Below are positions 1-7,771 of a stretch of DNA of 9,921 nt, in pieces (position 1 is the stretch's first letter; every line of letters begins with the position of its first letter). A program made the translations under genes and the position numbers. The stretch is from an uncultured Bacteroidales bacterium (GTDB lineage: Bacteria; Bacteroidota; Bacteroidia; Bacteroidales; Bacteroidaceae): NCBI GenBank assembly GCA_902783615.1, contig CACZRQ010000203.1:1-9921 (forward strand), in the 5' to 3' direction. The notes beneath the pieces are model-generated. The model had not been told where the DNA came from and made no database searches. It worked only from the letters and a program-made list of their open reading frames with translations.

Positions 1-46
1 CGTCCATCATTTTGCCATCCTGTTTCATAAGGCCAATTTTGCCTCT

Positions 47-85
47 CTAACTAGCGCGCAAAATTTTTCTAGTTAGCGCGCAAAA
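47..85. repeat. TAGCGCGCAAAA direct repeat pair overlapping an 8-bp inverted repeat
   Basis: TAGCGCGCAAAA occurs at 52-63 and again at 74-85, a period of 22 bp. CTAACTAG (47-54) and its exact reverse complement CTAGTTAG (69-76) overlap the two copies, so the block is both a direct and an inverted repeat. No gene is seen around it. It could be a protein-binding site, a recombination site or part of a dispersed intergenic repeat; the sequence alone does not decide. Confidence 0.6.
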
Positions 86-177
86 ATCGATGAGCAAATA
101 GAGCATTCAATTTATGGCAGGGTTAAAGTAAAAACATTCATCTTTTCTAGGGTAGTACAAGGAAAGTACATATAGGC

Positions 178-347
178 GGTGTCATGGTGTCACGGTGTCA
201 TGGTGTCATTTTCATTTTTGAATTTCCTCTTAAAAATGGTCATAATAAGTATATATTTATATATACTTATTATGAGCCGTAAAAATGCCCTTACCTGTCA
301 TTTTTGATTTTGAAAATGACACCGTGACACCATGACACCGTGACACC
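178..347. repeat. Large nested inverted repeat built from 8-bp GGTGTCAY units
   Basis: Four tandem GGTGTCAY octamers lie at 178-209 (Y = T,C,T,T). Four reverse-complement octamers lie at 316-347. In register the arms match at 29 of 32 positions, and the inner stretch GGTGTCATTTTCA continues the match. Slipped by one unit, 178-201 and 316-339 form a perfect 24-bp inverted repeat. Between the arms lie TCATTTTTGA twice in direct orientation (212-221 and 298-307) and a central AT-rich palindrome. The block could fold as a cruciform or long hairpin. Iteron-like units around an AT-rich core also resemble a replication or mobilisation origin, but no replication gene is visible here. Function unknown. 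Confidence 0.85.
241..274. repeat. Perfect 15-bp AT-rich palindrome at the centre of the nested repeat
   Basis: CATAATAAGTATATA (241-255) is followed by TTTA and then by its exact reverse complement (260-274). It sits almost midway between the two GGTGTCAY arms, so the whole 178-347 block has two levels of dyad symmetry. There is no T-tract directly after it, so a simple intrinsic terminator is not the obvious reading. Confidence 0.85.
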
Positions 348-563
348 CATAGTTATAATGGCTTGTATGTGTTAAGTGTTGAATATGTGTTAGTTATCTT
401 AAATTTGTAATGATAATTCTTACCCTTTCTTTATAAGCCTTATAGACGCTATTGTGGTCATTTAGGGCTCAAATTAAGTAAATTCTCCTATTATTCACCT
501 TTGTTTTAGCCTTTAATTCTCCTTATAAAGCTGCCTTTTTCTTATAAAAACAAGAGCAAATTC
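348..563. other. AT-rich intergenic stretch, no gene seen
   Basis: This AT-rich stretch lies between the nested repeat and the hsdM promoter. No open frame has a credible start or protein-like content. Small repeats are present: TATGTGTTA at 366-374 and 384-392 (period 18), AATTCTCCT at 481-489 and 515-523 (period 34), and the small palindrome TATAAG-C-CTTATA at 432-444. These could be binding sites for a regulator of the downstream operon, but nothing beyond their repetition supports that. Confidence 0.5.
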
Positions 564-594
564 TTTGGATTGTCCCTAAATATTCTTATCTTTG
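564..594 (+). promoter_or_regulatory. Bacteroidetes-type promoter of the hsd operon
   Basis: TTTG at 564-567 and TATCTTTG at 587-594 are separated by 19 nt. This matches the Bacteroidetes primary sigma consensus (-33 TTTG, -7 TAnnTTTG). Transcription would start near 601, giving an hsdM leader of about 44 nt. No other consensus promoter was noticed within the operon, so all four genes are probably transcribed from here. Confidence 0.8.
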
Positions 595-644
595 CATATT
601 AAACTTATCGTAGAATGATAAGAATTGCTAAAAAATAACGAGAT

Positions 645-2507
645 ATGAACCAAAGTCAGTATAATCAGTTATTTACCTTCATCTGGAACATAGCGACAGA
701 TGTTCTGGTCTATGCTTTCGAAAAGGGAGAGTATAAGAAGATTATCATGCCTATGATGGTGCTTCGCCGCATAGATGTGCTGCTGGAACCCACTAAAGAA
801 CGACTCTTGCAGCAGAAGCAGATGCTGGATGAACACAATATACAGAATCAAGATCCCATTCTTTACACCATAACTGGATATCCGTTCTACAACACATCGA
901 AGTTTACGATGAAAACCTTGAAGAGCGAGATAGACCCTCTTCGCCTGAAGCAGAATTTCAACGACTATCTGAATGGATTCAGCAAGGATGTGCAGGATAT
1001 CATCACAAAGCTTCATCTTCAACAAATGGTGGATAACCTCACTGAGGCTGAGCGTTTGGGCAGTATCATCGAGAAGTTTACGGATGATAAGATAAACCTT
1101 TCCAACAAGCCTGTGTTGGATGACGATGGGAATGTGCGTTTGCCTGGACTTGACAACCACACTATGGGAACCATCTTTGAAGATCTGCTTCGTAAGTTCA
1201 ATGAGGAAAACAATGTGACTGAAGCTGGTGAGCACTTCACCCCTCGCGATTACGTGAAGCTGCTGGCCGACTTGGCTGTGCTGCCCATAGCCGACCAGAT
1301 TACCGACAATACTTACCACATCTACGATGGAGCTTGCGGAACGGGCGGTATTCTTACCATAGCCCAAGACCGTATTATGGAGATTGCCAAGGAGAGAGGT
1401 AAGCAAGTGAGTGTGAATATTTTCGGACAGGAATTGCAGCCAGATACCTACGCTACCTGTAAAGCCGACCTGATGATTAGTGGAAATGTCAAGGCTTTCC
1501 AATACCAGTATGGCACAGAGCCTCGTGAATACATTGCTTTCGACAGTACCCTTTCCCGCGACGGTCATGCAGGCGAGACATTCGATTTCTGCATCAGTAA
1601 TCCTCCTTTTGGCACACCTTGGAAAGAGGACTTGAAGAAGCGCGGTTTGGGGGAAAATGAGAAGAAGAAGTTCACCGATTCGCGCTTTGCCGTTATCGAT
1701 GATGAGGGAAAAGAGCTTTCTTTTCTGCCTGATATAGGCGATTGCCAGATGATGTTCTTGGCCAACAACATTTCAAGAATGCGTGAAGACACGGCTTTAG
1801 GCACTCGCATTGTGGAAGTGCATAATGGTTCCAGCCTGTTCACTGGTGATGCTGGTACGGGAGCGAGCAACCTGCGCCAGTATATCATTGAAAATGATCT
1901 GCTGGAGGCGATTGTGGCGATGCCTGAGAGGGATTTCTATAATACGGGTATTGGTACATTCATTTGGGTGATTACCAACCGCAAGGAAGAACGTCGCAAA
2001 GGCTTTGTGCAACTGATTGATGCAACCGAAATCAAGTCGCCCTTGCGCAAGAACCTGGGTGAAAAGAACTGTGAGACAACAGAAGCCGACCGAGCTCAGA
2101 TTATGAAGTTGCTGATGGACTTTAAGGAAACGCCTCAAAGCAAGATCTTCCCCAACAATGAGTTTGGCTATTGGAGCGTGAAGGTGTATCAACCGCAGCG
2201 GGATGAGCAAGGCAACATAGTTCGCGATAAGAAGGGCAAGGTGGTGATTGACAAGAAGAGCAAGGATACCGAGATTATTCCTTTCCGCTACCCGGGAGGC
2301 ATTGATGGCTTCTTCCAGAACGAGATTCTGCCTTATGCTCCTGACAGCATTTTAGATCGTAGCAGCATTGAAACGGGCTACGAACTTTCGTTCACCAAGT
2401 ATTTCTACAAGCCAAAGCAGTTGAGAAGCTTGGATGAAATCAGCAGTGATATCAGGGCGATAGAAGAGCGCACAGACGGTTTGTTGAACGAAATCTTGGG
2501 GAAGTAG
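645..2507 (+). CDS. hsdM: Type I restriction-modification system DNA methyltransferase subunit HsdM
   Basis: HsdM is the adenine-N6 methyltransferase subunit of a type I R-M system. It transfers a methyl group from S-adenosylmethionine to adenine at the bipartite site chosen by HsdS, protecting host DNA. The 620-residue product has an N-terminal helical HsdM_N region (about 5-150). An N6-methyltransferase core follows, with TMGTIFEDLLRKF (173-185), EAGEHFTPR (193-201), the SAM-binding motif DGACGTGG (228-235) and the catalytic NPPFG (319-323). The C-terminal tail (about 575-620) is predicted helical and would contact HsdS. It is longer than EcoKI or EcoR124 HsdM (about 520-530 aa), mainly through a lysine-rich segment around 510-545. 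The ATG lies about 44 nt after the inferred transcription start, with no strong Shine-Dalgarno. The stop is followed by one base and then the hsdS start, so translation is probably coupled. Confidence 0.97.
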   Translation: MNQSQYNQLFTFIWNIATDVLVYAFEKGEYKKIIMPMMVLRRIDVLLEPTKERLLQQKQMLDEHNIQNQDPILYTITGYPFYNTSKFTMKTLKSEIDPLRLKQNFNDYLNGFSKDVQDIITKLHLQQMVDNLTEAERLGSIIEKFTDDKINLSNKPVLDDDGNVRLPGLDNHTMGTIFEDLLRKFNEENNVTEAGEHFTPRDYVKLLADLAVLPIADQITDNTYHIYDGACGTGGILTIAQDRIMEIAKERGKQVSVNIFGQELQPDTYATCKADLMISGNVKAFQYQYGTEPREYIAFDSTLSRDGHAGETFDFCISNPPFGTPWKEDLKKRGLGENEKKKFTDSRFAVIDDEGKELSFLPDIGDCQMMFLANNISRMREDTALGTRIVEVHNGSSLFTGDAGTGASNLRQYIIENDLLEAIVAMPERDFYNTGIGTFIWVITNRKEERRKGFVQLIDATEIKSPLRKNLGEKNCETTEADRAQIMKLLMDFKETPQSKIFPNNEFGYWSVKVYQPQRDEQGNIVRDKKGKVVIDKKSKDTEIIPFRYPGGIDGFFQNEILPYAPDSILDRSSIETGYELSFTKYFYKPKQLRSLDEISSDIRAIEERTDGLLNEILGK

Positions 2508-2508
2508 T

Positions 2509-3786
2509 ATGGAGAGGTATAGCTCATATAAAGATAGTAACGTTTCATGGATTGGGATGATTCCTGAACATTGGGAGGCGAAACAATTGCGTTCTTTCCT
2601 TATACTTTTCACGGAGAAAGGACATGGTGAGGCTCAATTACTCTCAGTAACGCGTGAGCAAGGAGTTATCGAAAGAGATAAAGAAGATAAAGAAGAAAAC
2701 CACAATTTTGTTCCGGAAGATTTAAGTGGCTATAAATATATTGAGAGAGGTGATTTCGCAATAAATAAGATGAAAGCATGGCAAGGCTCTTATGCTGTAT
2801 CAGATTATTGTGGAATAGTTAGTCCGGCATATTTCACTTGTAAACTACAAGGGGTTAACAAACAGTTTTTTAGCAGAGCAATAAGAAGCAAAGCATATAT
2901 CCCATTTTTTACGCAATACTCAAAAGGTATCAGAGTCGGTCAATGGGATTTGAATCCTAATGCACTTAAGAGTATTCCGTTTTTTCTTCCTCCTCTTGCC
3001 GAGCAAGAGAAGATTGTGAGTTATTTGGACAGCAAAACCTCAAAGATAGATGCTTATGTATCAGATAAGGAGAAAGAGATACAGCTTCTTCAAGAACTCA
3101 AACAGAAAACAATTGCCGAAGCCGTCACAAAGGGATTGAATTCTAATGTGAAGATGAAAGATAGCGGTATCTCATGGCTTGGAATGATTCCTGAGCATTG
3201 GGAATTACGCCGTTTATCACAGGTTGCCTATGAGCACTTTATATCTAATAAGAATGTTCATCATCAGAATCTTCTGTCATTAAGTTACGGAAGAATAATT
3301 AGAAAGGATATTAATAAAACCGATGGCTTACTCCCTACATCCTTTGATACTTATCAAATTGTAGAAGATGGTAATATAGTTCTTAGGCTGACAGATTTGC
3401 AAAATGACCAAAAAAGTCTTCGTGTAGGACTAGCAAAAGAAGAAGGAATCGTCACGTCTGCTTATGTATGTTTGGGCGTAAATAAAAGTATAATACCTTC
3501 TTATCTTTATAACACTTTACATTCTTATGATGTGAAAAAGTTATTCTACAGTATGGGCGGTGGTATAAGACAAGGGTTGAATTGGCAAGGTTTAAAGAAA
3601 ATAGATGTACCTCTTCCACCTATTGCTGAGCAACAATCCATCGTTTCCTACATCGAACAGAAAAGCCAGAAGGTAGATACGCTGATAACCGAGCTTCAGG
3701 CAGAGATAGACTACCTGAAGGAATATAAGCAGCGACTGATAGCTGATTGTGTAACGGGACAAATGAATGTTCAAAACGAAAAGTGA
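2509..3786 (+). CDS. hsdS: Type I restriction-modification system specificity subunit HsdS
   Basis: HsdS recognises the bipartite DNA target for both methylation and cleavage. The 425-residue product has the full two-half architecture. Half 1 opens with YKDSNVSWIGMIPEHWE (7-23), followed by target recognition domain 1 (about 24-160) and a conserved helical spacer starting PPLAEQEKIVSYLDSK (161-176). Half 2 repeats the pattern with MKDSGISWLGMIPEHWE (216-232), target recognition domain 2 (about 233-369) and PPIAEQQSIVSYIEQK (370-385). The spacer helices set the distance between the two half-sites. The recognition domains are visibly AT-richer than hsdM and hsdR: the 60 bases at 3481-3540 contain 13 G/C by eye count, against 33 at 1261-1320 in hsdM. 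That fits horizontal exchange of specificity domains. The start is one base after the hsdM stop. No recombinase or second hsdS is present here. The recognised sequence cannot be read from the protein. Confidence 0.96.
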   Translation: MERYSSYKDSNVSWIGMIPEHWEAKQLRSFLILFTEKGHGEAQLLSVTREQGVIERDKEDKEENHNFVPEDLSGYKYIERGDFAINKMKAWQGSYAVSDYCGIVSPAYFTCKLQGVNKQFFSRAIRSKAYIPFFTQYSKGIRVGQWDLNPNALKSIPFFLPPLAEQEKIVSYLDSKTSKIDAYVSDKEKEIQLLQELKQKTIAEAVTKGLNSNVKMKDSGISWLGMIPEHWELRRLSQVAYEHFISNKNVHHQNLLSLSYGRIIRKDINKTDGLLPTSFDTYQIVEDGNIVLRLTDLQNDQKSLRVGLAKEEGIVTSAYVCLGVNKSIIPSYLYNTLHSYDVKKLFYSMGGGIRQGLNWQGLKKIDVPLPPIAEQQSIVSYIEQKSQKVDTLITELQAEIDYLKEYKQRLIADCVTGQMNVQNEK

Positions 3787-4671
3787 ATGACTATGAGCCA
3801 AAAGATATCCATCCGTTTTTACAAAGACCATAAAGTGCGTGCTGTATGGGATGAGGACAATAACCAGTGGTGGTTCTCGGTTCTCGACATTGTTGGTGCT
3901 ATCAATGGGCAAGCCGACCATGAGAAAAACCGTAACTACTGGAAGTATCTCAAGGCCAAATTGAAGAAAAAGCAGAGTGAGTTGGTTAGTGCCACTACCC
4001 AACTGAAACTTACCGCTGCTGACGGAAAGAAGTATAAAACCGATGTCATCAGTCAAGCCAATGTCGATAAACTTGCCAAGGCCATACCAAACAATCAGGC
4101 AACAGACTTCCTTGACTGGTTCACCTACAGCGACAACACCATCGATGGACAGAGCCGCAAGAAGGCTTACACGCTTTGGGAAAGCAACCTCGTCGCCAGC
4201 AGGGATGTGGGCAAGGTGAAAGCCTTGCAGCAGATTCATGCCTACCTGTTTGGCGGTCTTTACGACTTTGCAGGGAAGATTCGCACAAAAACAATCGCAA
4301 AGGGTAACACACTGTTTTGCCTGGCAGAGTATCTGCATCAGAACCTGAAGACCATCGAACAGATGCCGGAAACAACGTTCGATGAGATTGTAGATAAGTA
4401 TGTGGAGATGAACGTGGCGCATCCCTTCATGGAGGGTAACGGTCGCTCAACACGCATCTGGCTTGACCTCATTTTCAAGAAACGATTGGGAATGTGTGTT
4501 GATTGGAGCAAGATTGACAAGCGGGATTATTTGGATGCAATGATTGCAAGCCATTTGGACAGCAGCAGAATTCGCGAGCTGCTGAGAGGAGCCATGACCG
4601 ATCGCATCGACGACCGCGAGATTTTTATGAAAGGTATAGATTATTCATATTATTACGAACAGGAGGATTGA
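3787..4671 (+). CDS. BRO-N/Fic fusion protein, putative AMP-transferase embedded in the hsd operon
   Basis: The N-terminal half (about 5-112; WWFSVLDIVGAI at 28-39) resembles the BRO-N DNA-binding domain of phage antirepressors. The C-terminal half is a Fic domain with GLYDFAGKIRT (157-167) and an intact catalytic HPFMEGNGRSTR (212-223): H212 is the expected base, E216 the metal ligand, and R220/R223 phosphate contacts. Fic enzymes usually transfer AMP to a hydroxyl side chain of a target protein. The last residues, SYYYEQ (287-292), match the C-terminal (S/T)xxxE(G/N) auto-inhibitory motif of class III Fic proteins except that Q replaces G/N. The Fic half closely resembles the small Helicobacter/Campylobacter Fic family. 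The gene starts directly after the hsdS stop; an ATG at 3793 is an alternative start. Its place between hsdS and hsdR suggests a role tied to restriction, such as a toxin or modifier. Target unknown. Confidence 0.9.
   Translation: MTMSQKISIRFYKDHKVRAVWDEDNNQWWFSVLDIVGAINGQADHEKNRNYWKYLKAKLKKKQSELVSATTQLKLTAADGKKYKTDVISQANVDKLAKAIPNNQATDFLDWFTYSDNTIDGQSRKKAYTLWESNLVASRDVGKVKALQQIHAYLFGGLYDFAGKIRTKTIAKGNTLFCLAEYLHQNLKTIEQMPETTFDEIVDKYVEMNVAHPFMEGNGRSTRIWLDLIFKKRLGMCVDWSKIDKRDYLDAMIASHLDSSRIRELLRGAMTDRIDDREIFMKGIDYSYYYEQED
4661..4666 (+). promoter_or_regulatory. Strong Shine-Dalgarno of hsdR inside the fic 3' end
   Basis: AGGAGG ends 9 nt before the hsdR ATG at 4676 and lies within the last codons of the Fic gene (CAG GAG GAT TGA). 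Strong Shine-Dalgarno sequences are uncommon in Bacteroidetes, where the anti-SD is largely sequestered on the ribosome. The site supports ATG 4676 as the hsdR start over the out-of-frame ATG at 4671. Confidence 0.75.
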
Positions 4672-4675
4672 TGTT

Positions 4676-7600
4676 ATGCCAACGAACCTGAGTGAAATGA
4701 ACCTTGAAAAGACTATCCTGGCTTATCTGAGAGACAAGCAGGGATATGAAGAGGGCGATACGAACGACTACAATAAGGACTACGCTTTGGATACAGAGCG
4801 AGTGAAACGATTCCTGCTTTCCACCCAGAAGAAGAAAGTGGAGAATACGGCTTGTTTTGCCAATCCTTTCTCAGAGAGGAAATTCTTCACGGAGTTGGCA
4901 AAGCAGTTGGCCAACAGAGGTGTAACGGATGTGCTACGCAAAGGCTTCCGCTTCATCTCTGAACTCTTCGATATGTATTATCCCTTGCCCTCAGAGCTGA
5001 ACCCTACGGCTCAGGAAACGTATGCCAAGAACATCTTCTGTGTGACTAAGGAGTTGGCTTACAGCAAGGAGAATGACAACAGGATTGATTTGATGATATC
5101 GTTGAATGGTTTGCCGCTCATCACGATGGAGCTGAAGAACCATTATACAGGTCAGACGGTTGACAATGCGGTGAAACAGTATCAAACGGACAGAGACCCT
5201 CATGACCCTTTGCTGGCTCCCAAACGTTGTGCCGTTCATTTTGCTGTGGATGACGATGACATCAAGATGTGCACTTGGCTTTGCGGCAAGAGCTCTTGGT
5301 TCCTGCCATTCAACAAAGGTCTGAATGGTGGTGCAGGCAATCCCGTCAATCCGAAGGGCGTTAGGACAGCCTATCTCTGGGAAGAGATTCTCCAGAAAGA
5401 ATCGCTTTCTGATATCATTGAGAACTATGCACAGGTGGTGAAACGTGTTGACCCGAAAACCAATAAGGAAAAGGTGAGCGTGATTTGGCCGCGCTATCAT
5501 CAGTTGGATTGTGTGCGTAAGCTGTTGGCCGATACCAAAGCGAAGGGAGTAGGCCAGCGTTTCCTGATTCAGCATTCGGCAGGTTCAGGCAAATCGAACT
5601 CCATCACTTGGCTGGCTTACCAGTTGGTGGGCTTGTTGGATGGTACCCAGGCATTATTAGATAGCGTGATTGTGGTGACCGACCGTGTGAACCTCGACAC
5701 CCAGATCAAGAACAACATTGTGGCATTCAAACGCCTGCAAAACCTGGTGGCTTGGGCTGATAGTGCCGAGAGCTTGCGCAATCACTTGGAGAGCGGTAAG
5801 AAAATCATCATCACCATAGTCCACAAATTCCCCTTCATCCTTGAAGCGATTGGCACCGAATTGAAGCATAAACGCTTCGGCATCATCATCGATGAGGCTC
5901 ACAGCAGTCAGAACGGCTCGTTGAGTGCCAAGATGAACATTGCCCTGAGCGGCAATGCTGGTTCTGATGATATGGATTTGGAGGACAGACTCACCCAGAT
6001 CATCGAGGGAAGAGAGATGGTGAAGAATGCCAACTATTATGCCTTTACGGCAACGCCCAAGAACAAGACCCTCCAGATGTTTGGCGATGCCTATCCCAAG
6101 CCTGATGGCGAGATTGAACATCGGCCTTATCATGAATATACCATGAAGCAAGCCATCGAGGAAGGCTTCATCATGGATGTGTTGGCACATTATACCACCT
6201 ATAACAGTTACTACAAAATCATCAAGGCGATAGAGGAAGACCCTGAATTTGACAAGAAACAGGCGGCGAGGAAGCTGCGCGCTTTCGTGGAGTCTCAACC
6301 TGAAACCATCAAGGAAAAAGCCAGCATCATTGTGGAGCATTTCCATACCCAAGTGATTGACAAGGGAAAGGTAGGCGGTCAGGCAAGGGCGATGGTGGTG
6401 ACCAGCAGCATCCTGAGAGCCATTGAGTTTTACTATGAGATCAAGCGGCTGTTGGAAGAGCGGAAGAGTCCTTATAAGGCAATAGTCGCTTTCTCAGGCT
6501 CTAAAGAATATGGAGGTAAGGTTGTAACGGAAGCAGACATCAACGGTTTCCCATCCAAGGACATTGAAGACAATATGGAGCACGATCCGTACAGGATTCT
6601 GGTGGTTGCCGATAAGTTCCAGACAGGTTACGACCAGCCGTTGCTTCACACGATGTATGTGGATAAGGTGCTGACGGACGTAAAGGCCGTTCAGACGCTT
6701 TCTCGTCTGAACCGATGCCACCCGAAGAAACGAGACACCTTTGTGCTGGATTTCTGCAATGAAGCCGACATTATTCAGGAGAGTTTCCAGCGGTTCTACA
6801 AAACCACCATCCTATCGAAGGAAACCGACCCCAACAAGCTGAACGACCTGATTGCTGAAATAGAAGATGCCAACATCTATTCGGAAGAAGAGATCAGGAT
6901 AGTGAACGAAAAGTATTGGAAAGGTGCTGAAAGGGAAGAGATTGACCCCATCATCAACCAAGCTGTGGAGAAATTCAAGGCTTTGGATGACAATGCCAAG
7001 ATTCGCTGCAAGAGCAGCATGAAGAGCTTCTGCCGCACCTATCCATTCATTGCTGCCGTGATGCCATTCAAGAGCTTGGAGTGGGAAATGCTGAACACCT
7101 ATTATGCGCTGTTGGTTACCAAATTGCCGAAGCTGGATACAGAAGACTACACAAAGGGACTCTTGGAGGCTATCGATTTCGACCAATACCGCATCATCAA
7201 GAATGAGGAACTGAAGATTGAATTGGAGAACAAGAATACTGAAATCGACCCGATTCCAGTGGGTGGACCCAAGGCACCACAGGAACCCGAAATGGCTAGG
7301 TTGAGCGACATCTTGAATGACTTCAACAGCATCAACTGGCAAAACTTGGAGTTGGCCAAGAAACAACTCGACGAATTGCCCGGCCGCTTGAAGGCTGACG
7401 AAACGTTTGTGAATGCCGCAAGGAACAGTAACAAGGAAACTGCGATGCAGCAATGTGCATCTTCATTACTGATGATTGTTGCTCAGATGCTGAATGAGAA
7501 CACGGAGTTCTGCAGATACTATCTTGACAATCCTGATTTCATGAATTTCATCAATCAGCGTGTGTTCGATTCTGTGTATCATGGAATTACAGATGATGGC

Positions 7601-7696
7601 GCTCTTGTGGCTTCAACTCCTCGCCGCTTATATGCTCAACTTGAAGAAGAGCCCATGATTGGATCGATGGCGGCGGAAAGAGGTTTTCACCCTTGA
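4676..7696 (+). CDS. hsdR: Type I restriction-modification system endonuclease subunit HsdR
   Basis: HsdR is the ATP-dependent translocase and nuclease of the type I complex. After HsdS binds an unmodified target it pumps DNA and cuts at a distance. The 1006-residue product has an N-terminal PD-(D/E)xK nuclease domain: D138 in NRIDLMISLNG, then E152-L-K154 in ITMELKN, followed by an AVKQYQ motif (165-170). A superfamily 2 helicase motor follows with Walker A SAGSGKS (301-307), DEAH (406-409), motif III FTATPKN (457-463), motif V around VVADKFQTGYDQP (643-655) and motif VI QTLSRLNR (673-680). A helical C-terminal region (about 720-1006) would dock onto HsdM/HsdS. Length is close to EcoR124 HsdR (about 1040 aa), and all core motifs look intact, so restriction is probably functional. 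The gene begins 4 nt after the Fic stop and ends 8 nt before a perfect hairpin. Confidence 0.97.
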   Translation: MPTNLSEMNLEKTILAYLRDKQGYEEGDTNDYNKDYALDTERVKRFLLSTQKKKVENTACFANPFSERKFFTELAKQLANRGVTDVLRKGFRFISELFDMYYPLPSELNPTAQETYAKNIFCVTKELAYSKENDNRIDLMISLNGLPLITMELKNHYTGQTVDNAVKQYQTDRDPHDPLLAPKRCAVHFAVDDDDIKMCTWLCGKSSWFLPFNKGLNGGAGNPVNPKGVRTAYLWEEILQKESLSDIIENYAQVVKRVDPKTNKEKVSVIWPRYHQLDCVRKLLADTKAKGVGQRFLIQHSAGSGKSNSITWLAYQLVGLLDGTQALLDSVIVVTDRVNLDTQIKNNIVAFKRLQNLVAWADSAESLRNHLESGKKIIITIVHKFPFILEAIGTELKHKRFGIIIDEAHSSQNGSLSAKMNIALSGNAGSDDMDLEDRLTQIIEGREMVKNANYYAFTATPKNKTLQMFGDAYPKPDGEIEHRPYHEYTMKQAIEEGFIMDVLAHYTTYNSYYKIIKAIEEDPEFDKKQAARKLRAFVESQPETIKEKASIIVEHFHTQVIDKGKVGGQARAMVVTSSILRAIEFYYEIKRLLEERKSPYKAIVAFSGSKEYGGKVVTEADINGFPSKDIEDNMEHDPYRILVVADKFQTGYDQPLLHTMYVDKVLTDVKAVQTLSRLNRCHPKKRDTFVLDFCNEADIIQESFQRFYKTTILSKETDPNKLNDLIAEIEDANIYSEEEIRIVNEKYWKGAEREEIDPIINQAVEKFKALDDNAKIRCKSSMKSFCRTYPFIAAVMPFKSLEWEMLNTYYALLVTKLPKLDTEDYTKGLLEAIDFDQYRIIKNEELKIELENKNTEIDPIPVGGPKAPQEPEMARLSDILNDFNSINWQNLELAKKQLDELPGRLKADETFVNAARNSNKETAMQQCASSLLMIVAQMLNENTEFCRYYLDNPDFMNFINQRVFDSVYHGITDDGALVASTPRRLYAQLEEEPMIGSMAAERGFHP

Positions 7697-7704
7697 TTGA
7701 CTAA

Positions 7705-7739
7705 ACAAAGAGTTGTGGGAATCCCCCACAACTCTTTGT
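7705..7739. terminator. Perfect 15-bp hairpin between convergent genes
   Basis: ACAAAGAGTTGTGGG (7705-7719) and its exact reverse complement (7725-7739) enclose a 5-nt loop. The hairpin lies 8 nt after the hsdR stop and 32 nt beyond the 3' end of the convergent minus-strand gene. It can therefore terminate both transcripts. There is no clear T-tract on either side, so it may also act mainly as an mRNA-stabilising 3' hairpin. Confidence 0.8.
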
Positions 7740-7771
7740 CATAGCATTCCTCAAAAGGGATAAACTCACTT

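Noticed and set aside
1..28. Possible N-terminus of a minus-strand gene starting at 28 (MKQDGKMMD)
   Set aside because: Only nine codons are visible, there is no promoter match upstream on that strand, and other frames at the edge are equally open. Too little to call.
178..347. CRISPR array reading of the GGTGTCAY repeats
   Set aside because: The units are 8 bp with no spacers, the two sets are inverted relative to each other, and no cas gene is present.
669..1568. 299-codon minus-strand open frame opposite hsdM
   Set aside because: It is antisense to a clear HsdM with intact motifs, has no promoter or ribosome site, and its product shows no family character. It is a shadow frame.
3592..4422. 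276-codon minus-strand open frame opposite the hsdS/fic junction
   Set aside because: It crosses the boundary of two convincing plus-strand genes and has low-complexity hydrophobic content typical of a shadow frame.
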